Below are positions 54,979 through 63,716 of a DNA stretch of 64,000 nucleotides, one piece after another. The stretch covers positions 930,001 to 994,000 of the forward strand of contig NZ_JQLU01000005.1 of the NCBI RefSeq assembly GCF_000744375.1, written 5' to 3'. Below the pieces are notes generated by a model. That model made no database searches. It was given only the letters and a program-made list of their open reading frames with translations, and was not told the DNA's origin. Source of the stretch: Carnobacterium gallinarum DSM 4847 (GTDB taxonomy: Bacteria; Bacillota; Bacilli; Lactobacillales; Carnobacteriaceae). The number at the start of each line of letters is the position of its first letter. Within the stretch, counting starts at the first letter, position 1. A program made the translations under genes and the position numbers.

Positions 54979-56334
54979 TTATAAATCTAATAGCCCTGGG
55001 TTAAAAACTTTTTCTGGATCAAGAGCTGTTTTAATTTCCTTAAGAATGTCGTATGAATCACCGATCTCTTGCTTAAACCACGGCAAACGTTGACGTCCAA
55101 TTCCATGATGATGCGCTGTTGAACCACCTTCTGCAAGAACATTCTCCATAATGATTGACCAGATTTCATTGAATTGATTCAAGGTATCTTCTCGATCTTT
55201 TCCTTCTGCAAAAACAATGAAATAAATATTCCCACCACTTGGATAAAAATGCGAACAATGAGCCCAGAGTTTAGCGACTTTGCCTTCTAATTTTCCAGAG
55301 ACAACTTCAAATATTTTAGCTAGTTCACGCCAATTTGCGCTAATCTCAATAGCATCTGCAATAATCGTATCTTCTGAATTGCCTTCTTTTAACCAATCTG
55401 CGTTATAGCGATGCTCTTCCCAACGAGTTCCGATTTCAGAACCAATATCCACACCATCACGTTTTTCAGCTGTCAATAAAACTTGCTTTAATAATTCTGG
55501 TACAACCGTTTCTGCTCCTACAATCCCGACAATCATTAAAACCTTATCTGACTGGCGCTTGATTTTATTATATAGATTTTGAGCCTCATCTGCGTTGTAA
55601 ATCCGAATAACTGCTGGAACAATATCTCTTAAATAAAAATCACGAGCAACTTGAATCGCCTCTTGTAATGAATTAAATTCAATCCCACGAAATTCAGTTC
55701 TTTCAGGTATTTTTCTGACTTTTAACGTTACTTTTGTAATCAATCCTAGCGTCCCTTCTGAACCAATAAATAAATTCGGAATATGTGGGCCTGTTGCAGA
55801 GCGAGGAATATTATGATTTGTATACAGTTCGCCATTTGGTAAAATAACTTCCAAACACTGCACCATATCTTCAATATTTCCATATTTGCTACTAAATGTT
55901 CCTGCCGATTTTGTTGCCACCAGACCACCAACCGTTGCCAAATCAATTGATTGAGGATAATGACCAGTTGTATAACCACGTTCATTCAGATAATCTTCCA
56001 GCTCACGACCGAATAACCCAGCATTCACTGTAATCAATAAATTCTTTTCATCAAAATCAACAATGCCTGTAATTTTTTGCATATCAATCGTTAAAGATGG
56101 TTTTTCTGGAACGATTCCACCCAAGACTCCTGAAGCTCCACCAAACGGAACTACTGCTAAATGATGGTCAAATGCATACTTAATTGCTTCTTGTGCTTCT
56201 AGAACTGTCTCTGGAACGGCAACGATTTCTGGCAAATGAGCTTGAATTTTTCCCTCAGGCCATTTTGCAATTGCTGGCCACCAGTCGATGATGTACTTTC
56301 TTTTCTCTTGAGAATCCGTAATCCACTGAATCAT
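54979..56334 (-). CDS. FAD-linked oxidase, GlcD/AGPS family
   Basis: 451 residues. FAD_binding_4 (PCMH) domain with VVPFGGASGVLGGI and HYPQSIDLATVGGLVATKSAG in the first half; the C-terminal FAD-oxidase domain ends in GIGRQRLPWFKQEIG and LDPEKVFNPGLLDL. The family includes D-lactate and glycolate oxidases and alkyl-DHAP synthase. Substrate unknown; in this cluster it may oxidise a hydroxy acid derived from the aldolase product. First gene of the operon, right behind the 22-bp palindrome. Confidence 0.83.
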   Translation of the reverse strand: MIQWITDSQEKRKYIIDWWPAIAKWPEGKIQAHLPEIVAVPETVLEAQEAIKYAFDHHLAVVPFGGASGVLGGIVPEKPSLTIDMQKITGIVDFDEKNLLITVNAGLFGRELEDYLNERGYTTGHYPQSIDLATVGGLVATKSAGTFSSKYGNIEDMVQCLEVILPNGELYTNHNIPRSATGPHIPNLFIGSEGTLGLITKVTLKVRKIPERTEFRGIEFNSLQEAIQVARDFYLRDIVPAVIRIYNADEAQNLYNKIKRQSDKVLMIVGIVGAETVVPELLKQVLLTAEKRDGVDIGSEIGTRWEEHRYNADWLKEGNSEDTIIADAIEISANWRELAKIFEVVSGKLEGKVAKLWAHCSHFYPSGGNIYFIVFAEGKDREDTLNQFNEIWSIIMENVLAEGGSTAHHHGIGRQRLPWFKQEIGDSYDILKEIKTALDPEKVFNPGLLDL

Positions 56335-56368
56335 AAAATCTTCCTCCTAATTAATTAATCTGTTCTAC

Positions 56369-56403
56369 AATATACAGTATACTGTATATTGGTATAAAGT
56401 CAA
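56369..56403 (-). promoter_or_regulatory. Promoter and perfect palindromic operator of the polyol cluster
   Basis: Minus strand TTGACT (56398-56403), 16-bp spacer, TATACT (56376-56381). The bases 56369-56390 form a perfect 22-bp palindrome (half-site AATATACAGTA) that covers the -10 box. Expected binding site of the YhfZ-type regulator encoded directly upstream. Confidence 0.75.
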
Positions 56404-56409
56404 TGCCTT

Positions 56410-57336
56410 TTAATAAATTGGATTGACTTTCTCAGAAATGACTGCTGTTTGAATCTTATGAACATTCGTCAGATCAATATGTTCTAGGACTGCTCTTGTA
56501 ATCTCATTTTCATGATTAATAGTTAAAACTGCTTCTGAAATTTCTTCAGTGATAGACTGATCTAAATCAATATCTGTTAAGTAAATCGACTCACTAATCA
56601 CTAAGTTTGTTTGCTTTGTTTTATGCCAAATAGCGCAATCAATCTCTCCTTTAGTTACCTTCAACGGAACATTTTCATATTCCACATCTACACTAACATA
56701 TTCTTGATTCGGGAAAATTGCTTTCGTTAAAATCATGTGATCGTACGACCGATAATCAATGCCGATTCTCAACTTTTCATTTTTATCTAAAATTGGACGA
56801 TTTGAAACAATAACTAATGAATCTTTCTCGTAAAAAGAATGAGCTCCGAATTTTAAAGACATCTCTAATTGCTCTGCCGTTTTTTGTCGATCAATTGCTG
56901 AACCCACTGATGAAACAACAAAATCTTCCTCTGAAACCTCAGATAAAATCTTATCAAAACGTACACTTGAGCCATAACCATAGACTAAAATTAAAGGAAT
57001 CCCCTGTTTGTGAAACTCTTCTCTTAATCCCATAGCAAGTCCTTGCATTTCTAAACTAATCGGGCTAGGCATCAATCCGACGATATTATTTTTCTGCAAA
57101 TATTGCCACAGCTGTCCCATATTTTTATCTTCTAACACCGTTCCATAACGCGGTTGCGCTTTGATTTGAACTACACCTAAGCTTTCAAACTCTTTGATCG
57201 CACTTTGAATGGTTCCTGTACCTACGCCTAATTCCTTTTGTAAATCACTAATCGTCGCAATTCGCTCACCAATTTTTGTTACAAAGAATTTTTTAGCCAA
57301 TATTTTTTGAACTTCATTTTTTTTACTTAATTGCAT
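56410..57336 (-). CDS. YhfZ-family GntR-like transcriptional regulator
   Basis: 308 residues. The start chosen is ATG at 57336 (MQLSKKNEVQKIL) with GGTGAG six bases upstream. N-terminal winged helix (ATISDLQKELGVGTGTIQSAIKEFESLG, given here as ATISDLQKELG...), C-terminal ligand domain with VGLMPSPISLEMQGLAMGLR as in YhfZ of the Escherichia coli yhf operon. It most likely controls the whole downstream cluster through the palindrome at 56369-56390. The inducer is unknown. Confidence 0.83.
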   Translation of the reverse strand: MQLSKKNEVQKILAKKFFVTKIGERIATISDLQKELGVGTGTIQSAIKEFESLGVVQIKAQPRYGTVLEDKNMGQLWQYLQKNNIVGLMPSPISLEMQGLAMGLREEFHKQGIPLILVYGYGSSVRFDKILSEVSEEDFVVSSVGSAIDRQKTAEQLEMSLKFGAHSFYEKDSLVIVSNRPILDKNEKLRIGIDYRSYDHMILTKAIFPNQEYVSVDVEYENVPLKVTKGEIDCAIWHKTKQTNLVISESIYLTDIDLDQSITEEISEAVLTINHENEITRAVLEHIDLTNVHKIQTAVISEKVNPIY

Positions 57337-57573
57337 GTTTCTCACCACTTTCCTTTGTCTAAACACTGTAAATCATACTCTATTTTAGTTTGCCTGCTAG
57401 CACTTATTTTAGCGCTATTTTCCGATTTTTCACTTCACAATGTCTATTCTATCACGTTGTTGTGAGAGATGATACTTTGGGCGGTAAAAGACCTTAAAGA
57501 GCGACTAACTTTATAGCAAACAGAGCTTTAACTAAAAAAGCCATTTACCTATTATATTGGCTCTATAATTTAA

Positions 57574-58029
57574 AGACGAATTAGCGACGCCTACCTAAAA
57601 AGAAAATGGATCATTAATCATTCAAAATATAAGAGTTGGCAGAGTTTTCGACCCCCTAAATATCCTTATCAAACAGAAACAATAATTATTGACCGTCTCC
57701 TTGGCTATTTAGAACCATTAAAATTAGCTTATAGCTGCTTCCATGATATGATGGATTCTTTTAGAAATAAAGATCCTAACTTATTTATCAACATTTTAAA
57801 AGAATTATCTGAAACTTTAGATTCTGAGTTTCGTAAGAAATTCCAAAATCTCCTACCGTATGAAGAAGACCTTCGAAACTCGATGATCTACTCTTACTCC
57901 AATGGTAAGATTAAAACTAAAAATACTCATATTAAAATACTAAAACGCGTATTCTATGGATTCAACTCATTTGAGAACATGAAATTAAGAATATTTATGA
58001 TTAATCATCTTATTGAAATAAGAGAATAA
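57574..58029 (+). pseudogene. ISL3-family transposase remnant (C-terminal third)
   Basis: Open frame of about 150 codons without a start codon: WQSFRPPKYPYQTETIIIDR, then YSYSNGKIKTKNTHIKILKR and VFYGFNSFENMKLRIFM, the C-terminal signature of ISL3 transposases, with K replacing the usual catalytic E (SNGKIKTKN for SNG-x2-E-x2-N). Truncated 5', so inactive. 57367-57573 upstream shows no gene. Confidence 0.75.
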
Positions 58030-58031
58030 AA

Positions 58032-58069
58032 AAACTATGAATGAGATGACTTCGTTTCATTCATAGTTT
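58032..58069 (+). terminator. Terminator-like hairpin after ISL3 remnant
   Basis: AAACTATGAATGA / TCATTCATAGTTT, 13-bp stem. Confidence 0.75.
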
Positions 58070-58146
58070 CTCTTCAATTTAATTCATCAGTCCTTATTGA
58101 CAAAGAGCCAAGAAACCCATCTGCTATGCAAATGAGTTTTTCTTCT

Positions 58147-58635
58147 TTATTGAAAATTATATTTGGTATAAATTCCTTTTTTATCTGTTATTAAAAGGAT
58201 TCCCTTGGGCGGATTAGCCTTAGAAATATCTTTCATTGTAATCGTCATTGATTTTATATTTTCACCGGGTTTCAGTTTACTATCCACTTCCATATTATCA
58301 TCAAACATCTCTGCCTGAGTAATATCTCCCTTATCATTCATAAAGAAAAATTTGTCTATTGGAAATTCCGCCGCTTTATTCGAAGTGATCGTAACCTTAA
58401 TTTTATCATTTAAATAACCTTCACTATCCTCAGTTATTTTATGCTTCATTTGGTCAATTTTAAACGTTGAGTTAATTTCATTATTTTTTTCTTTTGAAAT
58501 CAAAACTTCATTTATTTTAGTGTTCTCATACTTTTTATTTATATTTACATAACTATTTCCTAAAAATACAATCAAAAAAATACATAACAAAGTGATGATT
58601 ACTAGTATTGGCCATCGATATTTTTTTAAATACAC
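58147..58635 (-). CDS. Membrane-anchored protein of secreted-protein/ABC locus
   Basis: 162 residues. A single N-terminal helix (WPILVIITLLCIFLIVFLG) with an extracellular beta-rich domain of about 120 residues (TFKIDQMKHKITEDSEGYLN and NIKSMTITMKDISK). Shape recalls DUF4352-like extracellular domains. No family recognised. Last gene of the operon, 25 bp after the ATPase; an immunity or accessory role is only a guess from position. Confidence 0.65.
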   Translation of the reverse strand: MYLKKYRWPILVIITLLCIFLIVFLGNSYVNINKKYENTKINEVLISKEKNNEINSTFKIDQMKHKITEDSEGYLNDKIKVTITSNKAAEFPIDKFFFMNDKGDITQAEMFDDNMEVDSKLKPGENIKSMTITMKDISKANPPKGILLITDKKGIYTKYNFQ

Positions 58636-58660
58636 TTTCTCACCTCTTATTTTTTACTAG

Positions 58661-59290
58661 TTAAACAATTCTACCCTCTGATATGTTGATAATTCGGTCA
58701 CTAATTTCTTCTAAGAATAGTCGATCGTGACTAGATACTAGTACAGTCTTCCCCTCGTTTTTTTGAGTTAAAATTAATTTTTTTAAAAAGACTTTCCCTT
58801 TATCATCTAATGCATTGGTCGGTTCGTCTAAAATGATAATTGGTGAATCCGAAATTAAGGCGCAGGCTAAAGATAATCTTTTTTTCATTCCAAGTGAAAA
58901 TTCTTTTACTTTTTTCTCATCTTGCTTCAATCCAACATATTCCAATAATTCTTTAATTTTCTCAGCCGTCTTTGGCTTGTCATTTAATAGACTGATTAAT
59001 TCTAAATTTTTACGCGCTGAAAATTCTTCCAATATGCCTTCATTATCCATTGAAAAAGCTACATCACTTGCAAACAATTCATCTTTTCTTATCTGCTTTC
59101 CATTAACAATTACATTTCCTTCATCTGGATTTAAAAAACCAATAATTGTTTTAAATATCATTGATTTTCCAGATCCATTCGGACCACTAAAACCACAGAT
59201 TACTCCATCATCAATAGTAAAGCTGACTTCATCTAAAATCAGTTTGCGCTTAAGTTTCTTGGATACATTATTAAACTTGATAATTTCCAT
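58661..59290 (-). CDS. ABC exporter ATPase
   Basis: 209 residues. Walker A GPNGSGKS near residue 39, signature FSLGMKKRLSLA, Walker B PIIILDEPTNALDD, switch histidine in VSSHDRLF. Short stand-alone ATPase of the ABC-2 exporter group, two bases after the preceding membrane protein gene, so tightly coupled. Confidence 0.88.
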   Translation of the reverse strand: MEIIKFNNVSKKLKRKLILDEVSFTIDDGVICGFSGPNGSGKSMIFKTIIGFLNPDEGNVIVNGKQIRKDELFASDVAFSMDNEGILEEFSARKNLELISLLNDKPKTAEKIKELLEYVGLKQDEKKVKEFSLGMKKRLSLACALISDSPIIILDEPTNALDDKGKVFLKKLILTQKNEGKTVLVSSHDRLFLEEISDRIINISEGRIV

Positions 59291-59292
59291 AA

Positions 59293-60000
59293 TTAAGTCC
59301 TTCTTTCAACAAAATCAATTTTTTTAATTTTAATCATTGTTAGTAAATTAATTACTATAAAAATCAGTAGTAATATTAAATAGTTTTTAAATAGATAGTT
59401 ACTATCAAATCTAGATAACATAGTTCCATCGATAATTGCGGAATAAGGAATATAGACATCTACAATAAGAAGTCCAAAAAATAACATTATAGTCATAATA
59501 TTATTTAGGAAAATCGATGAAATTAATTGAAAGGTAATTAAAAAAACAAAACTAAATATACAAATATAAATGAAAAAAAACATATTTTGAAATAACATTC
59601 GATTAATTAATAACATAACTGTAAAAAAAACAATTTCGATTAATAGACTTAGAACTATCGTTGAAAAAAAATACGTAGCCAGTGAAACTCGGCTTACAAT
59701 TGGATAATCTTTTCTTAATAGCTTTTCTTGGGAATCACCAACTATCAAAATAGGCGTCATTAAAAAAAACAACCACATAATCGGCAATGTTTTTCTTTCT
59801 ACATCAGGCTGAACCCCATAGAGAATACTACTAATCCCATCTAATTCATTATTTTTAGAAATAACAATTAAAAATATTGATACTAAAAAAAGGATTCCAG
59901 CTCTAATTTTTATATAATTAAACAATAAAAAACCATTTCTAATCAGCAGATTAGTCATTATTTGGCTTTTTTGATATAATTTTTTTCGAATATCATCCAT
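59293..60000 (-). CDS. Membrane protein, probable ABC-2 permease subunit
   Basis: 235 residues, about six hydrophobic segments (YIKIRAGILFLVSIFLIVIS, MWLFFLMTPILIV and others). GGAGG lies ten bases before ATG 60000, inside the preceding gene, so this start is preferred over ATG 59958. Overlaps the upstream gene by 43 bp. Poorly conserved sequence typical of bacteriocin-type exporters. Confidence 0.7.
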   Translation of the reverse strand: MDDIRKKLYQKSQIMTNLLIRNGFLLFNYIKIRAGILFLVSIFLIVISKNNELDGISSILYGVQPDVERKTLPIMWLFFLMTPILIVGDSQEKLLRKDYPIVSRVSLATYFFSTIVLSLLIEIVFFTVMLLINRMLFQNMFFFIYICIFSFVFLITFQLISSIFLNNIMTIMLFFGLLIVDVYIPYSAIIDGTMLSRFDSNYLFKNYLILLLIFIVINLLTMIKIKKIDFVERRT

Positions 60001-60662
60001 CGTTGAGCAACCTCCAAGATAGTGAATAGTAATAGTAAAAACAAACTATTTTTCAAGAAAACCTGCTTACTGGCATTCGCTGCATCTTTCATAAAACCAT
60101 GTGCAAAAAATAATTGAATTCCTAATTTCTGTAGAAATAAGTCGCCATAACATAATAAATAGACCATTAAAACTGTCGTAATTTTATTATTCGTAAAAAT
60201 ATAAATGACATTCATCAGCTTTAAAAAAATAAAAATAGCAGAAAAATAAATGACTAGCGCTAAAATCTGCCAGATACTAACCTCGGGAATCAGTCTACTA
60301 CCCATGAAAATTTTCATCACAAAAGAGGTTCCTACAAAAACGAGAAAATAGACTATAAAGTAAAAATAAATTTGTATATTTATAAACTTATTCGGTTGTT
60401 TTATATAAAATATTTGTGAAAATAGAATTGAAATTATTGGAAAAATAAAAATTATCGGAAGAAATGGAATCATGATCTTCTCAACATTATTATGACTTTG
60501 CAGGCTCCCTCCTGCTACCTCTAAAAAGGTAAGTTTTGGATCACTCCCTATAAATAACGAGAACTGAACAATAAAGAAAACACATAATAACAGTACATAT
60601 AATCCATCAAATAAATAACTATTTCTCGATTTCATTTTAAAATAATAGCTAAATAACTCCAT
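59958..60662 (-). CDS. Membrane protein, probable ABC-2 permease subunit
   Basis: 234 residues, about six hydrophobic segments (LYVLLLCVFFIVQFSLFIG, YFIVYFLVFVGTSFVM). Overlaps the preceding gene by 14 bp. No family assignment by eye; the context is an ABC exporter with three different membrane subunits. Confidence 0.7.
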   Translation of the reverse strand: MELFSYYFKMKSRNSYLFDGLYVLLLCVFFIVQFSLFIGSDPKLTFLEVAGGSLQSHNNVEKIMIPFLPIIFIFPIISILFSQIFYIKQPNKFINIQIYFYFIVYFLVFVGTSFVMKIFMGSRLIPEVSIWQILALVIYFSAIFIFLKLMNVIYIFTNNKITTVLMVYLLCYGDLFLQKLGIQLFFAHGFMKDAANASKQVFLKNSLFLLLLFTILEVAQRWMIFEKNYIKKAK

Positions 60663-61452
60663 TTTTCTTTACCCCTTTAATGAAATAATAAAAAGATAAG
60701 CATAAAATAATAAAATAGATTGCCATAACTATACTCAAATGAGGCAGTTGTTGCACTGGGCTTAATTCTATGAGTATAAATACTGGTGAATAAACTATTG
60801 TTGGAAGAACATAAGACAATATTGTCATGACTAGCACAATTAAAAATCCAGAACTGATAGCCGTATAAATATTTTTAGTATATAAACTAATCGTGGCCGA
60901 TACACAAGAACATAGCGCTGACAAACAACCTGTCATAACCATATAGAAAAAAATCAATAGGTACGGATTTGAAAAAAACAACTGACTAAAATACGTACTA
61001 CTTGTACTAACACCTAAATTCGAGTTAAGCAATGCATCTGGTGCTATATTTGGAAATAGGGCTAATGCAATCAATAAATTCAGACCTAATGGAATAAATG
61101 AAATTAAAAATCCAGAAAAAAAACTAATACTAAACGTACTCAAAGAATACTTAGTAATACTTCGTTTTTGAAGAAATCTCAGAAAGTAGCCATCTTGTTT
61201 GTCTTCAAATACAATTAAATTTGCACCTAATGCCGAAAATAATGGTAACAAAAAATAGAATAACATCGAGTAACCACCACTAAAATCGTTACCTATCCAT
61301 GCAGTACTTGGAATATGTAATAAATTTATACCGTCTAAATAATGCGTTCTAGGTACCATATCAAGAAAAATATGAATACTGATTAATAACAAGCCAACAA
61401 AAACACCACTTAAATATTTTACGTTCGATAATCGAATAAACCAATATTTCAT
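60649..61452 (-). CDS. Membrane protein, probable ABC-2 permease subunit
   Basis: 267 residues, six hydrophobic segments (YLSGVFVGLLLISIHIFLD, FYFLLPLFSALGANLIVFED and others). The ANLIVFEDKQDGYFLRFLQK loop resembles ABC-2 permeases of lantibiotic-immunity type. AAGGAG precedes the ATG. It lies 89 bp after the secreted protein gene with no terminator between, so co-transcription is likely. Confidence 0.72.
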   Translation of the reverse strand: MKYWFIRLSNVKYLSGVFVGLLLISIHIFLDMVPRTHYLDGINLLHIPSTAWIGNDFSGGYSMLFYFLLPLFSALGANLIVFEDKQDGYFLRFLQKRSITKYSLSTFSISFFSGFLISFIPLGLNLLIALALFPNIAPDALLNSNLGVSTSSTYFSQLFFSNPYLLIFFYMVMTGCLSALCSCVSATISLYTKNIYTAISSGFLIVLVMTILSYVLPTIVYSPVFILIELSPVQQLPHLSIVMAIYFIILCLSFYYFIKGVKKNGVI

Positions 61453-61541
61453 ATGAGAACTCCTTAATTATTCATTTATAGTCGCTTTTAAATTCTATAT
61501 AGGCTAAGTTTGTGACATTATCATTTATTATATTGAGTTAA

Positions 61542-61958
61542 CTATCGATCAGGTCGCCATGTACCATAGGCACTACCATATGTTCGGATATTATCTGAAA
61601 TCCAAGCATTATTCCCTGTTCCATACCATTCTACAAGATAGTTTGTTAAATAAGTCGTTCCTCTTGATGAAATTCTATAAGTATTTCCATTGGCAACAGA
61701 AACATTACCAGTACGACCAGCTTTACTAGAGTGTCCCCATGCCTCTGCACTAATCTGTCCGCTTATTTTAGTAATATTTAAAACATATGAAGAAGTCGTC
61801 CATTTTTGAATTCGATAAGTTGTATCATAAGGATCGTTCCATCTATTTTCTAAATGAACATAATTAGGATCATATGCTTCCACTGATCCTACACTTAAAA
61901 TTGCCATTCCAATAAAACTCATACTAACAAACAATAAACTAATCCACTTTTTTTTCAA
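61542..61958 (-). CDS. Secreted protein of unknown family (138 aa)
   Basis: The start is TTG at 61958 with GGGGGAG six bases upstream. Sec signal peptide to about residue 28 (VGSVEA, cut before YDPNY). The mature part is about 110 residues, free of cysteine, rich in Tyr, Trp, Ser, Thr and Gly, ending in YGSAYGTWRPDR. I do not recognise it. As first gene of an ABC exporter operon it may be a secreted antimicrobial or signal. Different in sequence from the secreted protein at 40551 but alike in size, composition and setting. Confidence 0.72.
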   Translation of the reverse strand: MKKKWISLLFVSMSFIGMAILSVGSVEAYDPNYVHLENRWNDPYDTTYRIQKWTTSSYVLNITKISGQISAEAWGHSSKAGRTGNVSVANGNTYRISSRGTTYLTNYLVEWYGTGNNAWISDNIRTYGSAYGTWRPDR

Positions 61959-61994
61959 TACTTTCTCCCCCTTTCACAAACTTAGCTTATTCTA

Positions 61995-62050
61995 ACTATA
62001 ACATTTGAATTTTTAAAAAACAATCATTATTAATAAAAATGATTGTTTTT
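61995..62050 (-). promoter_or_regulatory. Promoter and 13-bp inverted repeat before the secreted-protein operon
   Basis: Minus strand TTGTTT (62018-62023), 17-bp spacer, TATAGT (61995-62000). AAAAACAATCATT (62016-62028) and AATGATTGTTTTT (62038-62050) form a perfect 13-bp dyad covering the -35 box: a likely operator. Confidence 0.6.
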
Positions 62051-62196
62051 ATATTTCATAAAATTTTTATATTTTATAAAAAATGATTCTATTGCAAAAT
62101 TTTTTGATTCATAAAAGGTATGGCTACCCCTCATTTAGACCTTACTTTTTATGCAGTGCAATTACTAGCATTACTTCAATTTCATCCCATACGAAA

Positions 62197-62227
62197 AAGT
62201 CGAAGAACTGAAACGTTCTTCGACTTT
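62197..62227 (-). terminator. Terminator of sucrose phosphorylase gene
   Basis: AAAGTCGAAGAAC / GTTCTTCGACTTT with a five-base loop and T run on the minus strand. Confidence 0.88.
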
Positions 62228-62252
62228 ATATTCTAGGTAAATGGCTCTTCTT

Positions 62253-63701
62253 TTATTTTTGACTAAAGATTTCCTCAGTCTTTCCGTCAATCGTCTCCTG
62301 AATAATAAACTCTTTAGTAGCTAGATTGGCATTTAAAGTCGCTTTCACATCTTGATTTTCCCATGTAATTAACACTGTCTGCTCGTCTAGTTGCTCTACA
62401 GAAAAAGTCCCAGAGAACGCCGTAGAACGGTTTCTAAACTTCAATAGTTCAAATAAGTTCTGGACAACTGGTCTTTGAACTTCTTGTTGAATTTCTGCTA
62501 AATCATAGTAATGACGGTTGATATTTCGTCCTTCTTTTGACGACTCTAATAACGCAATATCATTTTCCCCAGCCAGTAAGCCCACGTAATAAATCTGCGG
62601 AATCCCAGGAGCAAAACACTGAATAGCCCGAGCTAACGTGTATGCTCGATCGTCATTACCTAGAGCGCTATAGTAGGTGCAGTTAATCTGATAAATATCT
62701 AAATTATTGTACGCCTCTGAGCTATAAATCTTTTTCACGTTAGCTCCTTGACTGTACAACGATTCTCGCGTGAGTTCTATCTCTTCATCCGTCAATAAAT
62801 CTTTGACATCCACTATCCCAATGCCATCATGAGTGTCTAACGTGGTAAATTGCTTTCGAGGACAGATGGTCATCCAATGAACAAGTCGTTGCACACTCCC
62901 ACTGTATAATCCATGTAAAACCAACATTGGCAACGCAAAGTCATAGACATAATAATCTTGATTCGCAATTTTTTGTTGAATCGTATAATGTTCGTGGATT
63001 TCAGGTAAAACGATAGTCTCATACGGCGTCACAAGTTGACTACAAAAATCCAACATCTCCCAAATATCTGGTTCCACAAAGAAATCATTGGTTCCAATTT
63101 TTTTATTTGCATAGGCGAAAGCATCTAGACGAATAATCGACGCGCCCTGTTCTGCAAGAAACTCTAGTTGTTCCTTGATAAAATTTCTTGTGGTTTCCGT
63201 CGTAACATCTAAATCAATCTGCTGCTCGTCAAAGGTACACCAGACCTTTTCCTTTGTGCCATCAGCAAAAGTCACCTCAACATAAGGCGCTCTCGGCTTG
63301 CGCTTATAGATTAAATCAACATCCGCTTGAGTGGGTTCTCCATTTGGCCAAAAATCTTTGTACCGAATAAACATATCTTTGTACGCTGATTGATCTTTCT
63401 TAGCTAAAAAATCTTGAAAATAAGGTGATTTTTGTGAAATATGGTTAATCATGAAATCCATCATAAAATAATACTTCTCGCTAATTTTTTTAACGTCTTC
63501 CCACTCACCAAACGCTTCATCAACCTTCGTATAATCCATTGGTGCAAAACCTCGATCACCAGATGACGGGTAAAATGGAAGCAAATGCACACCGCCCACG
63601 ACATCCTTTAAATGAGTCTCTAACACTTGATGCAACTCGTTTAGATTTTTCCCTAAGCTATCCGAATACGTAATTAGCATTGCTTGATTCTTTATTTTCA
63701 A
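62253..63701 (-). CDS. gtfA: Sucrose phosphorylase (GH13_18)
   Basis: 482 residues, usual length. It converts sucrose and phosphate to alpha-glucose-1-phosphate and fructose in the cytosol. Catalytic landmarks: nucleophile aspartate in [15 protein letters not shown], acid/base glutamate in [10 protein letters not shown] and the transition-state aspartate in [33 protein letters not shown] near the N-terminus. No transporter is encoded in view. Related GH13_18 enzymes act on sucrose-6'-phosphate or glucosylglycerate, so specificity should be tested. Follows an alpha-glucosidase gene by 15 bp. Confidence 0.88.
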   Translation of the reverse strand: MKIKNQAMLITYSDSLGKNLNELHQVLETHLKDVVGGVHLLPFYPSSGDRGFAPMDYTKVDEAFGEWEDVKKISEKYYFMMDFMINHISQKSPYFQDFLAKKDQSAYKDMFIRYKDFWPNGEPTQADVDLIYKRKPRAPYVEVTFADGTKEKVWCTFDEQQIDLDVTTETTRNFIKEQLEFLAEQGASIIRLDAFAYANKKIGTNDFFVEPDIWEMLDFCSQLVTPYETIVLPEIHEHYTIQQKIANQDYYVYDFALPMLVLHGLYSGSVQRLVHWMTICPRKQFTTLDTHDGIGIVDVKDLLTDEEIELTRESLYSQGANVKKIYSSEAYNNLDIYQINCTYYSALGNDDRAYTLARAIQCFAPGIPQIYYVGLLAGENDIALLESSKEGRNINRHYYDLAEIQQEVQRPVVQNLFELLKFRNRSTAFSGTFSVEQLDEQTVLITWENQDVKATLNANLATKEFIIQETIDGKTEEIFSQK

Positions 63702-63716
63702 CTGATTTCCCCTCCT

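Noticed and set aside
40551-61958. Lactococcin 972-family bacteriocins
   Set aside because: Layout and cysteine-free composition are alike, but I see no sequence match to the lactococcin 972 mature peptide and no LclB-type large membrane protein. Left as unknown secreted proteins.
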